Origin: an uncultured Lachnospiraceae bacterium
GTDB taxonomy: Bacteria > Bacillota > Clostridia > Lachnospirales > Lachnospiraceae
Length of the DNA stretch: 64,000 nt
Assembly: GCA_910585215.1 (NCBI GenBank)
Contig: CAJUDQ010000003.1
Span: 32,796-96,795, forward strand
Direction: 5' to 3'
Position 1 is the first letter of the stretch. Each line of letters opens with the position of its first letter. Below are positions 1-8,979 of the stretch, in pieces. The translations under genes were made by a program, and so were the position numbers. The notes under the pieces are model-generated. The model saw only the letters and a program-made list of their open reading frames with translations. It was not told the origin of the DNA and made no database searches.

Positions 1-1044
1 ATTGACTGCATCTATCATGCCCTGGTCCTCGCTGACAGGAATAAATGCACCACTTAAACCGCCTACATAAGAGGAAGCCATAACACCCCCCTTTTTCACC
101 TGGTCATTTAACAGTGCAAGAGCCGCTGTTGTTCCCGGAGCGCCAGCTCTTTCCAGGCCAATTTCCTCCAAAATTTCCGCTACAGAATCTCCGACTGCGG
201 GTGTCGGTGCAAGTGATAAATCAATAATACCAAAAGGAACCTCCAGCCTTTTTGATGCTTCCTGTGCCACAAGCTGACCAACTCTTGTCACCTTAAAGGC
301 AGTCTTTTTAATTGTCTCACAGAGTATTTCAAAGTTTTTGCCTCTCACTTTGCTCAATGCATTCTTTACCACCCCAGGTCCGCTGACACCTACATTAATA
401 ATAGTGTCCGCCTCTGTTACTCCATGAAAAGCTCCTGCCATAAAAGGATTGTCATCTGGTGCATTACAGAATACCACAAATTTTGCGCAGCCAAGACAAT
501 CATTCTCTTTTGTAAGCTCTGCTGTTTCTTTTATTTTTTCACCAAGAAGCCGGATAGCATCCATATTAAGTCCTGTCTTTGTGGAACCTACATTTACGGA
601 AGAACATACAAATTCCGTAGAAGCAAGAGCATGAGGAACAGATTTGATCAACAGCTCTTCTGCCCGAGTCATTCCCTTGGAAACAAGTGCGGAATAACCG
701 CCCAGAAAATTTACGCCTACTGTTTTTGCGGCTCTGTCAAGCGTTTTTGCAATTTTTACAAAATCATCGGATGTCCTGCATGCAGAAGCACCGACAAGTG
801 CAATTGGAGTAACCGAAATTCTTTTATTTACAATCGGAATACCGATTTCCTTACTGATTTCATTTCCCGTTTCTACAAGTTTCTCTGCCTTTTTTGTAAT
901 CTTTTCATAAATTTTTTCGTTCAATCTGTTCAAATCACTGTCAATACAGTCTAAAAGGCTGATTCCCATTGTAATCGTTCTGACATCAAGATTTTCGTGC
1001 TCTACCATGTTATTTGTTTCGTTTACTTCAAATATATTAATCAT
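1..1044 (-). CDS. UPF0210 (PFL family, DUF711) protein, 3' end outside window
   Basis: The minus-strand frame is open from an ATG at 1044 to the window edge (348 codons; the family is usually about 450 residues, so the C-terminus is missing). The translation starts [16 protein letters not shown] and contains the stretches [20 protein letters not shown] and [10 protein letters not shown], which I recognise as UPF0210/PFL-like. The start is preceded by AGAAAGGA at good spacing. The biochemical role of the family is not established. It typically follows an ACT-domain (UPF0237) gene, exactly as here with a 48-base gap, so the two are probably co-transcribed and may act together, for example with the small protein as an amino-acid-responsive regulator. 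That last point is inference. Confidence 0.88.
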   Translation of the reverse strand, partial: MINIFEVNETNNMVEHENLDVRTITMGISLLDCIDSDLNRLNEKIYEKITKKAEKLVETGNEISKEIGIPIVNKRISVTPIALVGASACRTSDDFVKIAKTLDRAAKTVGVNFLGGYSALVSKGMTRAEELLIKSVPHALASTEFVCSSVNVGSTKTGLNMDAIRLLGEKIKETAELTKENDCLGCAKFVVFCNAPDDNPFMAGAFHGVTEADTIINVGVSGPGVVKNALSKVRGKNFEILCETIKKTAFKVTRVGQLVAQEASKRLEVPFGIIDLSLAPTPAVGDSVAEILEEIGLERAGAPGTTAALALLNDQVKKGGVMASSYVGGLSGAFIPVSEDQGMIDAVN

Positions 1045-1092
1045 TACAAAATCCTTTCTGTAAAAATACAATCTGTCAAAGAGCAGATAGCA

Positions 1093-1365
1093 TTAAATTC
1101 TGTGCATGGCCTTAAAAATATCTTCCGACTGCATTTTAATCTGAACCCCTATGGTTTCTCCAAGCTCTGCAAGTTCATCTGCAAGCTGACTGAATTTTTT
1201 CTCTGACTGATTGGCATCCACAATCATCATCATATTAAAATAATCCTGAACAATTGTCTGTGAAATATCGAGAATATTCACTCTGTTGTTTGCCAGATAA
1301 GTACATACCCTTGCAATAATGCCAACTGTATCTTTACCTACTACTGTAATAATTGTTTTTTTCAT
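1093..1365 (-). CDS. ACT-domain protein (UPF0237)
   Basis: A 90-residue protein made of a single ACT domain (MKKTIITVVGKDTVGIIARV then a second beta-alpha-beta half ending KAMHRI). ACT domains bind amino acids or other small ligands and usually dimerise. The frame is open further upstream, but I place the start at the ATG at 1365, about 12 bases after AAAGGA; an ATG at 1377 abuts that Shine-Dalgarno and is less likely. It lies directly upstream of the UPF0210 gene, the usual partner arrangement of UPF0237/UPF0210 in Firmicutes, so an operon is likely. No catalytic domain is attached, so a regulatory or sensing role is inferred. Confidence 0.88.
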   Translation of the reverse strand: MKKTIITVVGKDTVGIIARVCTYLANNRVNILDISQTIVQDYFNMMMIVDANQSEKKFSQLADELAELGETIGVQIKMQSEDIFKAMHRI

Positions 1366-1427
1366 ATTGTTTGCCATTCCTTTCCAAGACACAAATAAAT
1401 TGTAAAAATTTTATCCTATTTTTATTT

Positions 1428-2225
1428 TTAAAATTCGAAACATTCAGATACCATATCTCTTTTTGCTACCGATATACAGAAATCATCTGCCCGAAATTTA
1501 CTTTCACTTAGATTCACTTCCATTCTCACACTTTCATACGCAAGCTCCGGATAATTGTTCTCTTTGCTCAGATGTCCCAGAAATATCCGTTTCATCTTCT
1601 CCGACAAAACGGCATCCAGAAGTCTTCCCGACATCTCATTACAGAGATGTCCATATTTTCCAAGAATCCTCTGCTTCAAAGAATATGGATATTTTCCAGT
1701 TTGCAACATCCTGATATCATGATTTGCCTCCAAAAGAATCGCATCCAACCCCTTCAGATTTTCTACTGTATAATCTGTATATATCCCTAAATCTGTAGCT
1801 ACGGCTACACTTTTATCTCCGGATTCCACGCGGTATGCCACTGGATTTACCGCATCGTGGGAAATCTTAAAAGGACACAAGCTCAGGGTTTTCAGCTTCA
1901 TTTTCTGGTCTGGCTCTATTTCACTGAAAAGTTCGGGTTCTATTTTTCCAAGCGACCCCATTTTTTTTATGCACCAGATTGTTTCCTTTGTCGCATACAT
2001 TGGTATTGCATATTTTCTTGCCATAACTCCCAATCCTTTGATATGGTCGGAATGTTCATGTGTAATAAAAATCCCGTCCAAATCCTTTCCCTCGATATCC
2101 AGTCCTTTTAATCCAGTCTCTATCGCTTTTCTGCTGATTCCCGCATCAATTAAAATATGTGTATCTTCATCTCCAACATAGATACAATTTCCGCTGCTTC
2201 CACTGGCTATACTGCATATTCTCAT
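1428..2225 (-). CDS. WalJ/YycJ-like metallo-beta-lactamase-fold hydrolase
   Basis: A 265-residue single-domain MBL-fold protein. The metal-binding signature THEHSDHIKG is near residues 55-64, followed by LEANHD and the late GHLSKENN histidine region, and the N-terminus reads MRICSIASGSSGNCIYVG, typical of the YycJ/WalJ group. In Bacillus and Streptococcus the relative is encoded beside the WalRK two-component system and is linked to cell-wall or replication coordination; no walRK genes are near here. The start at 2225 has GAGGT six bases upstream. It probably hydrolyses a phosphodiester or nucleic-acid substrate, but the substrate cannot be read from sequence. Confidence 0.85.
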   Translation of the reverse strand: MRICSIASGSSGNCIYVGDEDTHILIDAGISRKAIETGLKGLDIEGKDLDGIFITHEHSDHIKGLGVMARKYAIPMYATKETIWCIKKMGSLGKIEPELFSEIEPDQKMKLKTLSLCPFKISHDAVNPVAYRVESGDKSVAVATDLGIYTDYTVENLKGLDAILLEANHDIRMLQTGKYPYSLKQRILGKYGHLCNEMSGRLLDAVLSEKMKRIFLGHLSKENNYPELAYESVRMEVNLSESKFRADDFCISVAKRDMVSECFEF

Positions 2226-2261
2226 AAGCTACCTCATTCCTGCTTTCCTTTTCCTCAGGGA

Positions 2262-3722
2262 TTATTTTCTTATCCCTGTCTCTATCAGCCGTTTTACAAA
2301 AGCATAAATTTTATTTACAGAAGAAATACTGAGCCTCTCCTCTGTTGTGTGTATATCATACATTTGCGGCCCGAAAGATATTATATCAAGCTCCGGCTTT
2401 TTCTGCAACAAATATCCACATTCCAATCCTGCATGAATCACATCCACTTTTAATTCTTCCGCATACATTTCATGATAGAGCATTTTCATAGTTTCTCTCA
2501 ACTTTGATTCCCGTCGAAAGCCCCATTCTGGATATTCTCCACTGACAGACATCTGTGCACCCACCTGCTCAGCCATATCGGAAAGCTTTTCTAACAGAAG
2601 TTTTTTTCTGGAAGCAACAGAACTTCGCACTGAAATATGACATTCCGCTTTATAGGAATTTACAGTAAGAATCCCGAGATTTAACGAGGTTTCCACCAGT
2701 CCTGGTATATCCTGATTCATAAAGATTACTCCGTTTGGAATATTGTGAAAATAAAATAATACTTTTTTCAATGATTGTTCATCAAGAATCTGAAAAATTC
2801 CCTCTTCCTCTTCCATTATCTGTACAGATATATCCGAATCTGAAGAGGCGTATTCTTTTCTTATTATTTCTTCAAAATATTGTGTTTTTTCTCTGACATT
2901 ATCAATATGGTCCGAGTCAAGGATAACCTGACATCTGCATTCTCTTGGAATTGCATTGTCCTTGCCGCCTCCTGACAGAGACAAAAGTCTGATTCCTTCT
3001 TCTCTGTAAAGCATCCTCAGAAGTCTTATCATTAAAATATCTGCATTTGCACGCTCTTTGTCTATCTCTGCGCCGGAATGACCACCCTTGAGACCTGTAA
3101 TTATAATACTGTAACACACTCCTTTATATTCTGACCTTGCCAGAGGAAGAACTGTTTTTACTTTTGCTCCTCCGGCACAGCCTGCAGTAAGGATACCCTC
3201 TGTTTCACTGTCAAGATTTAAAACATATTTTCCAGTAATATCAGACATATCCAGATTCATTGCTCCATCCATGCCTGTTTCCTCATCCGAAGTAAAAATC
3301 ACCTCAAGACAAGGGTGAGACAGTTCATCATTTTCCAAAAGCGCAAGTCCCATGGCCACGGCAATTCCATCATCTGCGCCCAAGGTGGTATCCTTTGCAG
3401 TTAAAAAATCTCCCTCTATCACCAGTTCAATAGCATCTTTCAAAAAATCATGCGGGGAATCCGGCAGCTTTTCCGTCACCATGTCAAGATGTCCCTGAAT
3501 AATCATTCCGTCTTCGTTTTCTCTGCCAGGCGATGCCGGTTTCCTGATTACAACATTATTCCACTTATCCTGACGGACAGAAAGTCCCTTTTCTTCTGCA
3601 AATTTTACACAATAATCGCTGATTTCCTTTGTATTTCCAGAACCTCTTGGAATTTTTGATATTTCCTCAAAATAATAAAATACTCTGTCTGATAATAACG
3701 CTTTTGTTTGTAACAATGTCAT
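2262..3722 (-). CDS. pepD: Aminoacyl-histidine dipeptidase (M20 family)
   Basis: A cytoplasmic M20/PepD-type zinc dipeptidase of about 486 residues. Metal ligands sit in the usual blocks IIQGHLDMV, LGADDGIAVAMG, TSDEETGMDGA and the late GLECGYL region. The lid/dimerisation domain lies in the middle (GLKGGHSGAEIDKERAN). PepD enzymes cleave Xaa-His and other dipeptides to supply amino acids. The open frame begins at 3734, but the ATG at 3722 has GGAG six bases upstream and gives the typical start MTLLQTKALL, so I prefer it. The gene ends 37 bases before the MBL gene and is divergent from ylbJ. Confidence 0.9.
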   Translation of the reverse strand: MTLLQTKALLSDRVFYYFEEISKIPRGSGNTKEISDYCVKFAEEKGLSVRQDKWNNVVIRKPASPGRENEDGMIIQGHLDMVTEKLPDSPHDFLKDAIELVIEGDFLTAKDTTLGADDGIAVAMGLALLENDELSHPCLEVIFTSDEETGMDGAMNLDMSDITGKYVLNLDSETEGILTAGCAGGAKVKTVLPLARSEYKGVCYSIIITGLKGGHSGAEIDKERANADILMIRLLRMLYREEGIRLLSLSGGGKDNAIPRECRCQVILDSDHIDNVREKTQYFEEIIRKEYASSDSDISVQIMEEEEGIFQILDEQSLKKVLFYFHNIPNGVIFMNQDIPGLVETSLNLGILTVNSYKAECHISVRSSVASRKKLLLEKLSDMAEQVGAQMSVSGEYPEWGFRRESKLRETMKMLYHEMYAEELKVDVIHAGLECGYLLQKKPELDIISFGPQMYDIHTTEERLSISSVNKIYAFVKRLIETGIRK

Positions 3723-3830
3723 TTTCTGCTCCATTTCTCTGCACTCTGGCAGACATTATAATAAAATGCATAATTTTCCTGCACTTCTTATATATTATAT
3801 TAAGACAATTCCCATATTTCAATACACAAA

Positions 3831-4814
3831 ATGAAAAAAACATTTCTTCCCTGTATTTTAATTGCATTATTTTTTCTTATGCTGCTTCATTCTTCTGAAA
3901 CAATGGCTGGAGCGCTGAATGGCCTCAATTTATGGCTTTTTACAGTTGTACCGTCTCTGCTTCCCTATATGATGATTTCTGCTTTTCTGACAGAAAACGG
4001 AAGCTTCCGATTTCTGTCCCGATTTCTGTCTCCTGTTACAAAGCATATATTTAAGCTGTCAGAGGAATGTGGATATGTGATTCTTTTGGGATTTTTATGC
4101 GGATATCCCATTGGAAGCAAGCTGTCGGCAGACCTGATAAAAAGAAATGAGATTTCTGTTCGAGAAGGGCAGATATTAATTTCTTTTTGTAACAATGTAA
4201 GTCCCGCGTTTATGATTACCTTTCTTATTGGTGGCATTATTAATATTCCTGCGTTTTCCTCCATGCTTCTGACAATTATGTTTGGAGTTCCTCTGCTCCT
4301 TGGTATTCTCTTTTCCAGAGTTTCATTGTATCTGGAACAAAAACAGACCAAAAAAAATAAAATAGATAAAAAAACATCTGTTTTACAGACAGCCTCTACA
4401 CATATTGTTTCACCAAAACAGAACACGCCTGCCAGAAATGGCTCTTTTGATTCATGTATTACATCAAGCTTTGAAAACTGTTTCCGGCTGGGCGGTTATA
4501 TTATTTTATTTTCCATTTTAAGTGAATTTATTCGAAATGCACTGACTAATGCGCCATTTCTGCAAAATCGTATCTGTGCTTTGCTTGAAATTACTTCAGG
4601 GTTAAATATCTATTCAGGCAATGCCTGTCCTCCTTATATTCTTCTGACAGAATGTCCTGCCTTTACAGCCTTTGGAGGAATATGCTGTCTTATGCAGACA
4701 CACAGTATGATAAAAGGCAGTGGATTAAGCCTTCGGCTGTACTTTTTTGCAAAACTGCTGACAGGTGTGGTCACATTTATCACCTGTATGATTTTGTTTT
4801 ATTTTCTCCTGTAA
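3831..4814 (+). CDS. ylbJ: YlbJ-like sporulation integral membrane protein (nucleoside-recognition/Gate family)
   Basis: A 327-residue polytopic membrane protein with a signal-anchor-like start (MKKTFLPCILIALFFLMLLH) and the conserved blocks PSLLPYMMIS, GFLCGYPIGSKL and NVSPAFMITF, which match the YlbJ group of Gate-domain proteins. In Bacillus subtilis ylbJ is under the early mother-cell sporulation sigma factor and is needed for proper spores. No clear Shine-Dalgarno precedes the ATG; the upstream sequence is AT-rich with CATATTTC about 20 bases before the start, which could be a sigma-E-like -10 and would leave an almost leaderless message (inference). It is the only plus-strand gene in the first 23 kb. 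Confidence 0.75.
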   Translation: MKKTFLPCILIALFFLMLLHSSETMAGALNGLNLWLFTVVPSLLPYMMISAFLTENGSFRFLSRFLSPVTKHIFKLSEECGYVILLGFLCGYPIGSKLSADLIKRNEISVREGQILISFCNNVSPAFMITFLIGGIINIPAFSSMLLTIMFGVPLLLGILFSRVSLYLEQKQTKKNKIDKKTSVLQTASTHIVSPKQNTPARNGSFDSCITSSFENCFRLGGYIILFSILSEFIRNALTNAPFLQNRICALLEITSGLNIYSGNACPPYILLTECPAFTAFGGICCLMQTHSMIKGSGLSLRLYFFAKLLTGVVTFITCMILFYFLL

Positions 4815-4818
4815 CCTG

Positions 4819-4854
4819 TTCTTATCTGTAACTTATTTCTTATCTGTAACTTAT
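4819..4854. repeat. Tandem 18-bp direct repeat (2 copies)
   Basis: Two perfect copies of TTCTTATCTGTAACTTAT lie head to tail at 4819-4836 and 4837-4854, just after the ylbJ stop. A weaker partial third unit (CTGTAACCTG) precedes them. No function is evident. Confidence 0.8.
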
Positions 4855-4859
4855 ATGAC

Positions 4860-4915
4860 AAAAGACAGCTTTAACATTGTCTGTTTTTGCTGTCTTGATT
4901 GTTTTTATTATTCTA
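4860..4915. terminator. Probable bidirectional terminator between convergent ylbJ and kinase genes
   Basis: Inverted repeat AAGACAGC (4862-4869) and GCTGTCTT (4889-4896). On the plus strand it is followed by GATTGTTTTTA; on the minus strand the stem ends in TCTTTTG. It sits between two converging genes, where a terminator is expected. The 19-base loop makes it only moderately convincing. Confidence 0.45.
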
Positions 4916-4941
4916 AAACAAATGCCGGTATTTTATGGAAT

Positions 4942-4980
4942 GTGTCAAGAACACTCATGACTTTAGTCATGAGAGGTTCA
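4942..4980 (-). repeat. Dispersed palindromic repeat family R1, copy 1
   Basis: A palindrome CTCATGAC-TTTA-GTCATGAG (4954-4973) flanked by conserved GTCAAGAACA and GGTTCAA. A close relative occurs at 41661-41700. In both copies the minus-strand repeat begins at the TGA stop codon of the gene before it (here the histidine kinase). Confidence 0.75.
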
Positions 4981-6219
4981 AAACTCCACACAAAAAGCCA
5001 CGATATTATTTTTTTCGTTTTTTGCATAAATTCTTCCCTTATGCGCTGTTACTACTGCCTTTGCAATTGAAAGCCCAATACCGTGCCCGCCGGTATTTTT
5101 ACTTCTGGAAGAATCCGGTCGATAAAATCGTTCAAACAGCCGGCTCATCTCGGATGCCTCCAGCGGGTCCCCCTCATTTCGTACTTCAAAATGAATTGTT
5201 TTTCCTGATTTATACAGCTTTACCTGTACTTTTCCTTTTTCCGAACAATATTTAATCGCATTTTCTGTCAAAACAGAAACCAAATGTTCAATTGCTGTCA
5301 TATCTCCCTTATAACGGATATTTTCTGCAATATCTGTCTCAAATTCTTTCTCTGAACTGTATGCAATCGTTGAAAGTTGAGAAACCTTTTCAAAAACGGT
5401 CTTGCTTAAATCAAATTCTGCAAAAACCATCTGCTCCCCTTCCTCCATTTTGGATAAAAACAGCAGTCTTTTTACCAGAACATCCATCTGCTTTGTCTGG
5501 TTTCGAATACTTTCTATCCATTCGTTTTTTCCACCAATCAGTTCCAGTACATCTGCATTGGCGGAAATTACTGCTAATGGCGTTTTAAGCTCATGTCCCG
5601 CATCTGTGATAAAACGCTTCTGCTTCTCCATTGTTTCCACCATAGGCCGAATCGCACGTTTTGACAGAAAAGATACAATAATAATCAGCAGAATCAGCAA
5701 TACAACTGAAATTATGAGAGATATGGTACGAATATTTTCCAGATTTGCCATCTGCTGTGTCATATCAATAAAAGCGATTTCATAACCTCTGTCTGTCTGT
5801 TCCAAGCGGTATCGGTAAATATTACAAGTTCCTCTTGAAACCTTTCCCGGCTTTAATTCCTTAAAAACTTTTTCTGCATAAAAAAGCACATCTTCTCCAC
5901 TGACTGCTGCAATATGTGAAATATCACTGTCAAGATAATTTCCATTTCCGTCAAGATAAACAAGAAAATACCGGCTTTCAAATCTTGTTTCCACAGTAAT
6001 TTCAAATTCATGACCAAAATTATCTGTAATCTTTTGATTAAATTCCTCCGGTTCAGGAAACTCCCCATTGTTGCTAACCAGAATTTCAAGCATCTGGTCA
6101 TATCTGCTTATCATCTGTGTAAAACTAAACAGATTAATACTGCCTGCTACAATCCCTGTGAGAATCAAAAATGCCGCCATTACAGTTGCTACAAATTTGC
6201 TCTGCATCTTCTGTATCAT
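4978..6219 (-). CDS. Two-component sensor histidine kinase
   Basis: About 413 residues: one N-terminal membrane segment (ATVMAAFLILTGIVAGSINLF), an extracytoplasmic sensor of roughly 120 residues, a second membrane segment (IRTISLIISVVLLILLIIIV), HisKA with the H-box DAGHELKTPLAVIS, then HATPase_c with N-box NAIKYCSEKG and G-box GGHGIGLSIAK. The open frame reaches 6285, but the ATG at 6219 lies four bases after the response regulator stop and follows AAGGAG inside that gene, so translational coupling is likely. It is the last gene of the synthetase-regulator-kinase operon. The signal is unknown. Confidence 0.9.
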   Translation of the reverse strand: MIQKMQSKFVATVMAAFLILTGIVAGSINLFSFTQMISRYDQMLEILVSNNGEFPEPEEFNQKITDNFGHEFEITVETRFESRYFLVYLDGNGNYLDSDISHIAAVSGEDVLFYAEKVFKELKPGKVSRGTCNIYRYRLEQTDRGYEIAFIDMTQQMANLENIRTISLIISVVLLILLIIIVSFLSKRAIRPMVETMEKQKRFITDAGHELKTPLAVISANADVLELIGGKNEWIESIRNQTKQMDVLVKRLLFLSKMEEGEQMVFAEFDLSKTVFEKVSQLSTIAYSSEKEFETDIAENIRYKGDMTAIEHLVSVLTENAIKYCSEKGKVQVKLYKSGKTIHFEVRNEGDPLEASEMSRLFERFYRPDSSRSKNTGGHGIGLSIAKAVVTAHKGRIYAKNEKNNIVAFCVEF

Positions 6220-6223
6220 ACAT

Positions 6224-6901
6224 TCACCCATCTCCTTTTTCAGAAAGCTTAAATCCAGTTTCCATAGTTCCCTCAATAAAGACATCCGCCTGCAAAGAAT
6301 CCAGTTTATTTTCCAGATAAGATATGTACAGTCGAATCATCTCCAAAGTTACTTCCCCTTCATTACTTAAATGTTCTATAAACTGAGATACCAGAATTGT
6401 TCTTCCTGGATTTCTCATCAACATGGAAAGCATTTCGACTTCTTTTCCTGCAAGCCTTAAAGAATGACTTCCCACAGAAAGCTCCATACCATCTGTTTTT
6501 AAAACAGTATTTCCTACACTGAATGTCTGCATGGAATATTCACCTCCACGTCTTACAAGAGCATTTACTCTTGCCAAAAGCTCTGCCATCGCAAAGGGCT
6601 TTGCAAGATAGTCATCCGCACCAAGGTTTAATCCCTCTACCCTGTCCTCAAGCTCTGCTTTTGCTGTCAGCAGCAGTACCGGTGTAACTATGTTTTGAGC
6701 CCGCATTTTTTCCAGCACCTCAAGACCACTCATTTTGGGCATCATAATATCCAGAATAATTCCATCATAACTTTGAGTCAATACCTGTTCATACGCCTCT
6801 GCTCCATCAACTGCAGTGTCTATCTGATATCCCTTTATTTTTAAAATCGCCTTCAGCGCATTTGAAAGTTCCTTTTCATCTTCCGCCAATAATAATCTCA
6901 T
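6224..6901 (-). CDS. OmpR/PhoB-family response regulator
   Basis: A 225-residue regulator: receiver domain (phospho-acceptor in IILDIMMPKMSG, conserved Lys in LAKPFAMAEL) and a C-terminal winged helix (residues about 130-220, EVEMLSMLMRNPGR, EVTLEMIRLYISYLENK). The upstream in-frame GTG at 6910 overlaps the Shine-Dalgarno; the ATG at 6901 has GAGG eight bases upstream and is the better start. It is 10 bases from the small alarmone synthetase gene upstream and overlaps the control region of the kinase downstream, so these three are one transcription unit. Confidence 0.92.
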   Translation of the reverse strand: MRLLLAEDEKELSNALKAILKIKGYQIDTAVDGAEAYEQVLTQSYDGIILDIMMPKMSGLEVLEKMRAQNIVTPVLLLTAKAELEDRVEGLNLGADDYLAKPFAMAELLARVNALVRRGGEYSMQTFSVGNTVLKTDGMELSVGSHSLRLAGKEVEMLSMLMRNPGRTILVSQFIEHLSNEGEVTLEMIRLYISYLENKLDSLQADVFIEGTMETGFKLSEKGDG

Positions 6902-6911
6902 ATACTTCACC

Positions 6912-7556
6912 TCACTCTCTCTTCTCTTGTCTGCTGTCCTGTCCGTTTTGATTTATCATCTGACGAATCGTCTGCATTGTCAAATCTGTAGAAGCCATCT
7001 CATCAGAGCATCGCTTTAATTCCTTTTGTAAAAGTTCCTGATTGGAAATGGTATGCTTATACCGAAGCTCATGTTCCAATGCTGCCCAGCAGTCCATTGC
7101 AATCGTTCTAAGTTGAATTTCTGCATACAGTTCTCTGGTGCAGTCCAGAAGATGAACCGGCAGCCGGACAATCAGATGATAGCTGCGGTAACCGCTTGAT
7201 TTGGGATTTTGAATATAATCCTTTTCTTTTATAACCGTCATATCCTCCTGACGTTTTATCACATCTACCATTTTATATACATCATCTACAAATTGACAGA
7301 CAATTCGAATCCCAACTGCATCGTATACTTTATTCAGTGCAGCTTCAAGTGTTACTGGAAATCCTTTTCTGACAAGCTTTTCCTTCATGCTTTCTGCCGA
7401 TTTGATTCTTCCTTTACAGTGCTCCACAGGGTCCCGTTCCCCCAGAAGTACCTGATACCGGCGCAAAAGATTAATACGAAGCAGAAGCTCCTGAAGCACA
7501 CTTTCCAAAAGAACCTGAGCATCTTTGTAAAAATCTTTATTCTGTTCTGATTCCAT
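6912..7556 (-). CDS. Small alarmone synthetase, RelA/SpoT-domain GTP pyrophosphokinase
   Basis: A 214-residue single-domain synthetase of the RelQ/YjbM size class, without hydrolase, TGS or ACT domains. The block GIRIVCQFVDDVYKMVDVI and SSGYRSYHLIVRLP, followed by AEIQLRTIAMDCWAALEHEL, are the conserved nucleotidyltransferase-type motifs of RelA/SpoT synthetase domains. Such proteins transfer pyrophosphate from ATP to GDP or GTP to make (p)ppGpp. AGGAAGGAT sits just before the ATG. It is the first gene of an operon with a two-component system, which suggests that envelope or growth signals and alarmone production are tied together (inference). Confidence 0.88.
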   Translation of the reverse strand: MESEQNKDFYKDAQVLLESVLQELLLRINLLRRYQVLLGERDPVEHCKGRIKSAESMKEKLVRKGFPVTLEAALNKVYDAVGIRIVCQFVDDVYKMVDVIKRQEDMTVIKEKDYIQNPKSSGYRSYHLIVRLPVHLLDCTRELYAEIQLRTIAMDCWAALEHELRYKHTISNQELLQKELKRCSDEMASTDLTMQTIRQMINQNGQDSRQEKRE

Positions 7557-7678
7557 AAAAATCCTTCCTCTTTTTTCTATATTACCCTATACTATAATAT
7601 ACATCATAATAAATTTATAATATCATACCAAAAATATATGAAAGGAATGTGAATAAGGTCTAAAAATTTATAAAAAAA

Positions 7679-7700
7679 GAGAAGATTTTTAAAATCTCCC
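7679..7700 (-). terminator. Intrinsic terminator
   Basis: On the minus strand GGGAGATTTT-aaaa-ATCTTCTC-type stem is followed by TCTTTTTTTATAAA. It lies 23 bases after the coiled-coil gene stop and ends the cluster running from coaD. Confidence 0.75.
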
Positions 7701-7722
7701 TTTTCCATAATATGAATAGTGT

Positions 7723-8400
7723 CTATTCATCCATATCCTCAATCTCTACCCTATAGTCCTCAAAATCCTCATCCGCTTGTTCTTCCTGATAGGTCTGTTC
7801 CTGTGAAACTGCTGCGGTACGGGGTACTGACTGCTGTGGTACTGACTGCTGTACTGGCGACTGCGGAACATTCAGTTCATTTCGATTGGAAACTACTGTT
7901 TCCAATGTATTTTGAAGAGATTTCATATATCCCTCGTACCGCGTAGCAATTGTATCCATAGAATACGCAATTGTATTTTGAATATTTGCAAGCAGTTCAT
8001 CGGTGTACCGGATTGCATTCAGTTGAATTTCTTCCGCCTGTGCATTTGCTTCTGCAATAATACGCTGTGCCTCTTCATTTGCCTGTGCGACAAGTTCTTC
8101 TCCCTGAATATATGCCTGTCTCATAATCTCATGCTCATTTACCAGAGCACTCGCCTGCTCTGTGGCTTCCGTAATAATATTTTCTGCCTTCTGCTTTGCA
8201 TCATCCAAAATTCCATTTTTATTGGCCAGCATCCTTTTATATTTTCTTATTTCATCAGGAGTCTTCATTTTCAGCTCTCCAAGAAGCTCCTCGATTTCTT
8301 CCTTATTCACCAAAATTTTGGTGGTAGATAATGGTGAATATTTACATGAATCAATGTAATCTTCCAATTCATTGATAATTTGTTCTATATTATTGTTCAT
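7723..8400 (-). CDS. Coiled-coil protein, DivIVA/ATPase-subunit-like, unknown function
   Basis: A 225-residue, highly charged protein. Residues about 60-135 form a long Ala/Glu-rich coiled coil (AKQKAENIITEATEQASALV, AQRIIAEANAQAEEIQ) of the kind automated annotation labels V-type ATPase subunit H or DivIVA-like. The C-terminal 50 residues are low-complexity Gln/Pro/Val then acidic (DEDFEDYRVEIEDMDE). No membrane segment and no nucleotide-binding motif. It follows coaD and rsmD closely, an arrangement I associate with Lachnospiraceae. A scaffolding or septum-linked role is a guess. Confidence 0.7.
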   Translation of the reverse strand: MNNNIEQIINELEDYIDSCKYSPLSTTKILVNKEEIEELLGELKMKTPDEIRKYKRMLANKNGILDDAKQKAENIITEATEQASALVNEHEIMRQAYIQGEELVAQANEEAQRIIAEANAQAEEIQLNAIRYTDELLANIQNTIAYSMDTIATRYEGYMKSLQNTLETVVSNRNELNVPQSPVQQSVPQQSVPRTAAVSQEQTYQEEQADEDFEDYRVEIEDMDE

Positions 8401-8417
8401 GATTAAATCCGCCTTCC

Positions 8418-8903
8418 TTATCTTTTACCCGAATACTTTTCATATATTCTGCTACAGATTTCTTTTGGTACAAACTTTTCAATATTGCCTCCAAAGCTGG
8501 CAATTTCCTTTACTGTAGTTGAACTTAGATAGGAATAGTCATTGCTTGCGGTTAAAAACATTGTGTCTACTTCACTATTCAATATGCTGTTTGTCTGCGC
8601 CATCTGAAGCTCATACTCAAAATCAGTAATTGCCCTGAGACCTCTGATAATACAATTTGCTTTCTCCTCTTTGGCAAAATCTACCAGCAGTCCGGAAAAA
8701 GACATAATTCTTACATTTAAAATTTTTCCGGAAACTTCTTTCAGCATCTTCACTCTTTCTTCTACGGTAAACAATGGATGTTTTGACTGATTATTCAGAA
8801 CACCTACAATCAATTCATCAAAATTTCTTGCTGCTCTTTGAATAATATCCAGATGGCCTAAAGTCACAGGGTCAAAACTTCCCGGATAAATTGCCCTTAT
8901 CAT
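8418..8903 (-). CDS. coaD: Pantetheine-phosphate adenylyltransferase
   Basis: A 161-residue nucleotidyltransferase with the class signature [16 protein letters not shown] (T/HxGH type) at the N-terminus and the late block [17 protein letters not shown]. It makes dephospho-CoA from 4'-phosphopantetheine and ATP in the cytoplasm, the penultimate CoA step. The frame is open to 8939, but the ATG at 8903 gives the canonical [11 protein letters not shown] start and has AAAGG upstream. It follows rsmD, the usual neighbour in Firmicutes. CoA is also the phosphopantetheine donor for the carrier protein at 28.9 kb. Confidence 0.96.
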   Translation of the reverse strand: MIRAIYPGSFDPVTLGHLDIIQRAARNFDELIVGVLNNQSKHPLFTVEERVKMLKEVSGKILNVRIMSFSGLLVDFAKEEKANCIIRGLRAITDFEYELQMAQTNSILNSEVDTMFLTASNDYSYLSSTTVKEIASFGGNIEKFVPKEICSRIYEKYSGKR

Positions 8904-8979
8904 TCTATACCATACCTTTCTGTTTTTACAATCAGCCAAAAGCTGTTGTAATCGGACAGTCAGCGAAAAACTGACTGCA

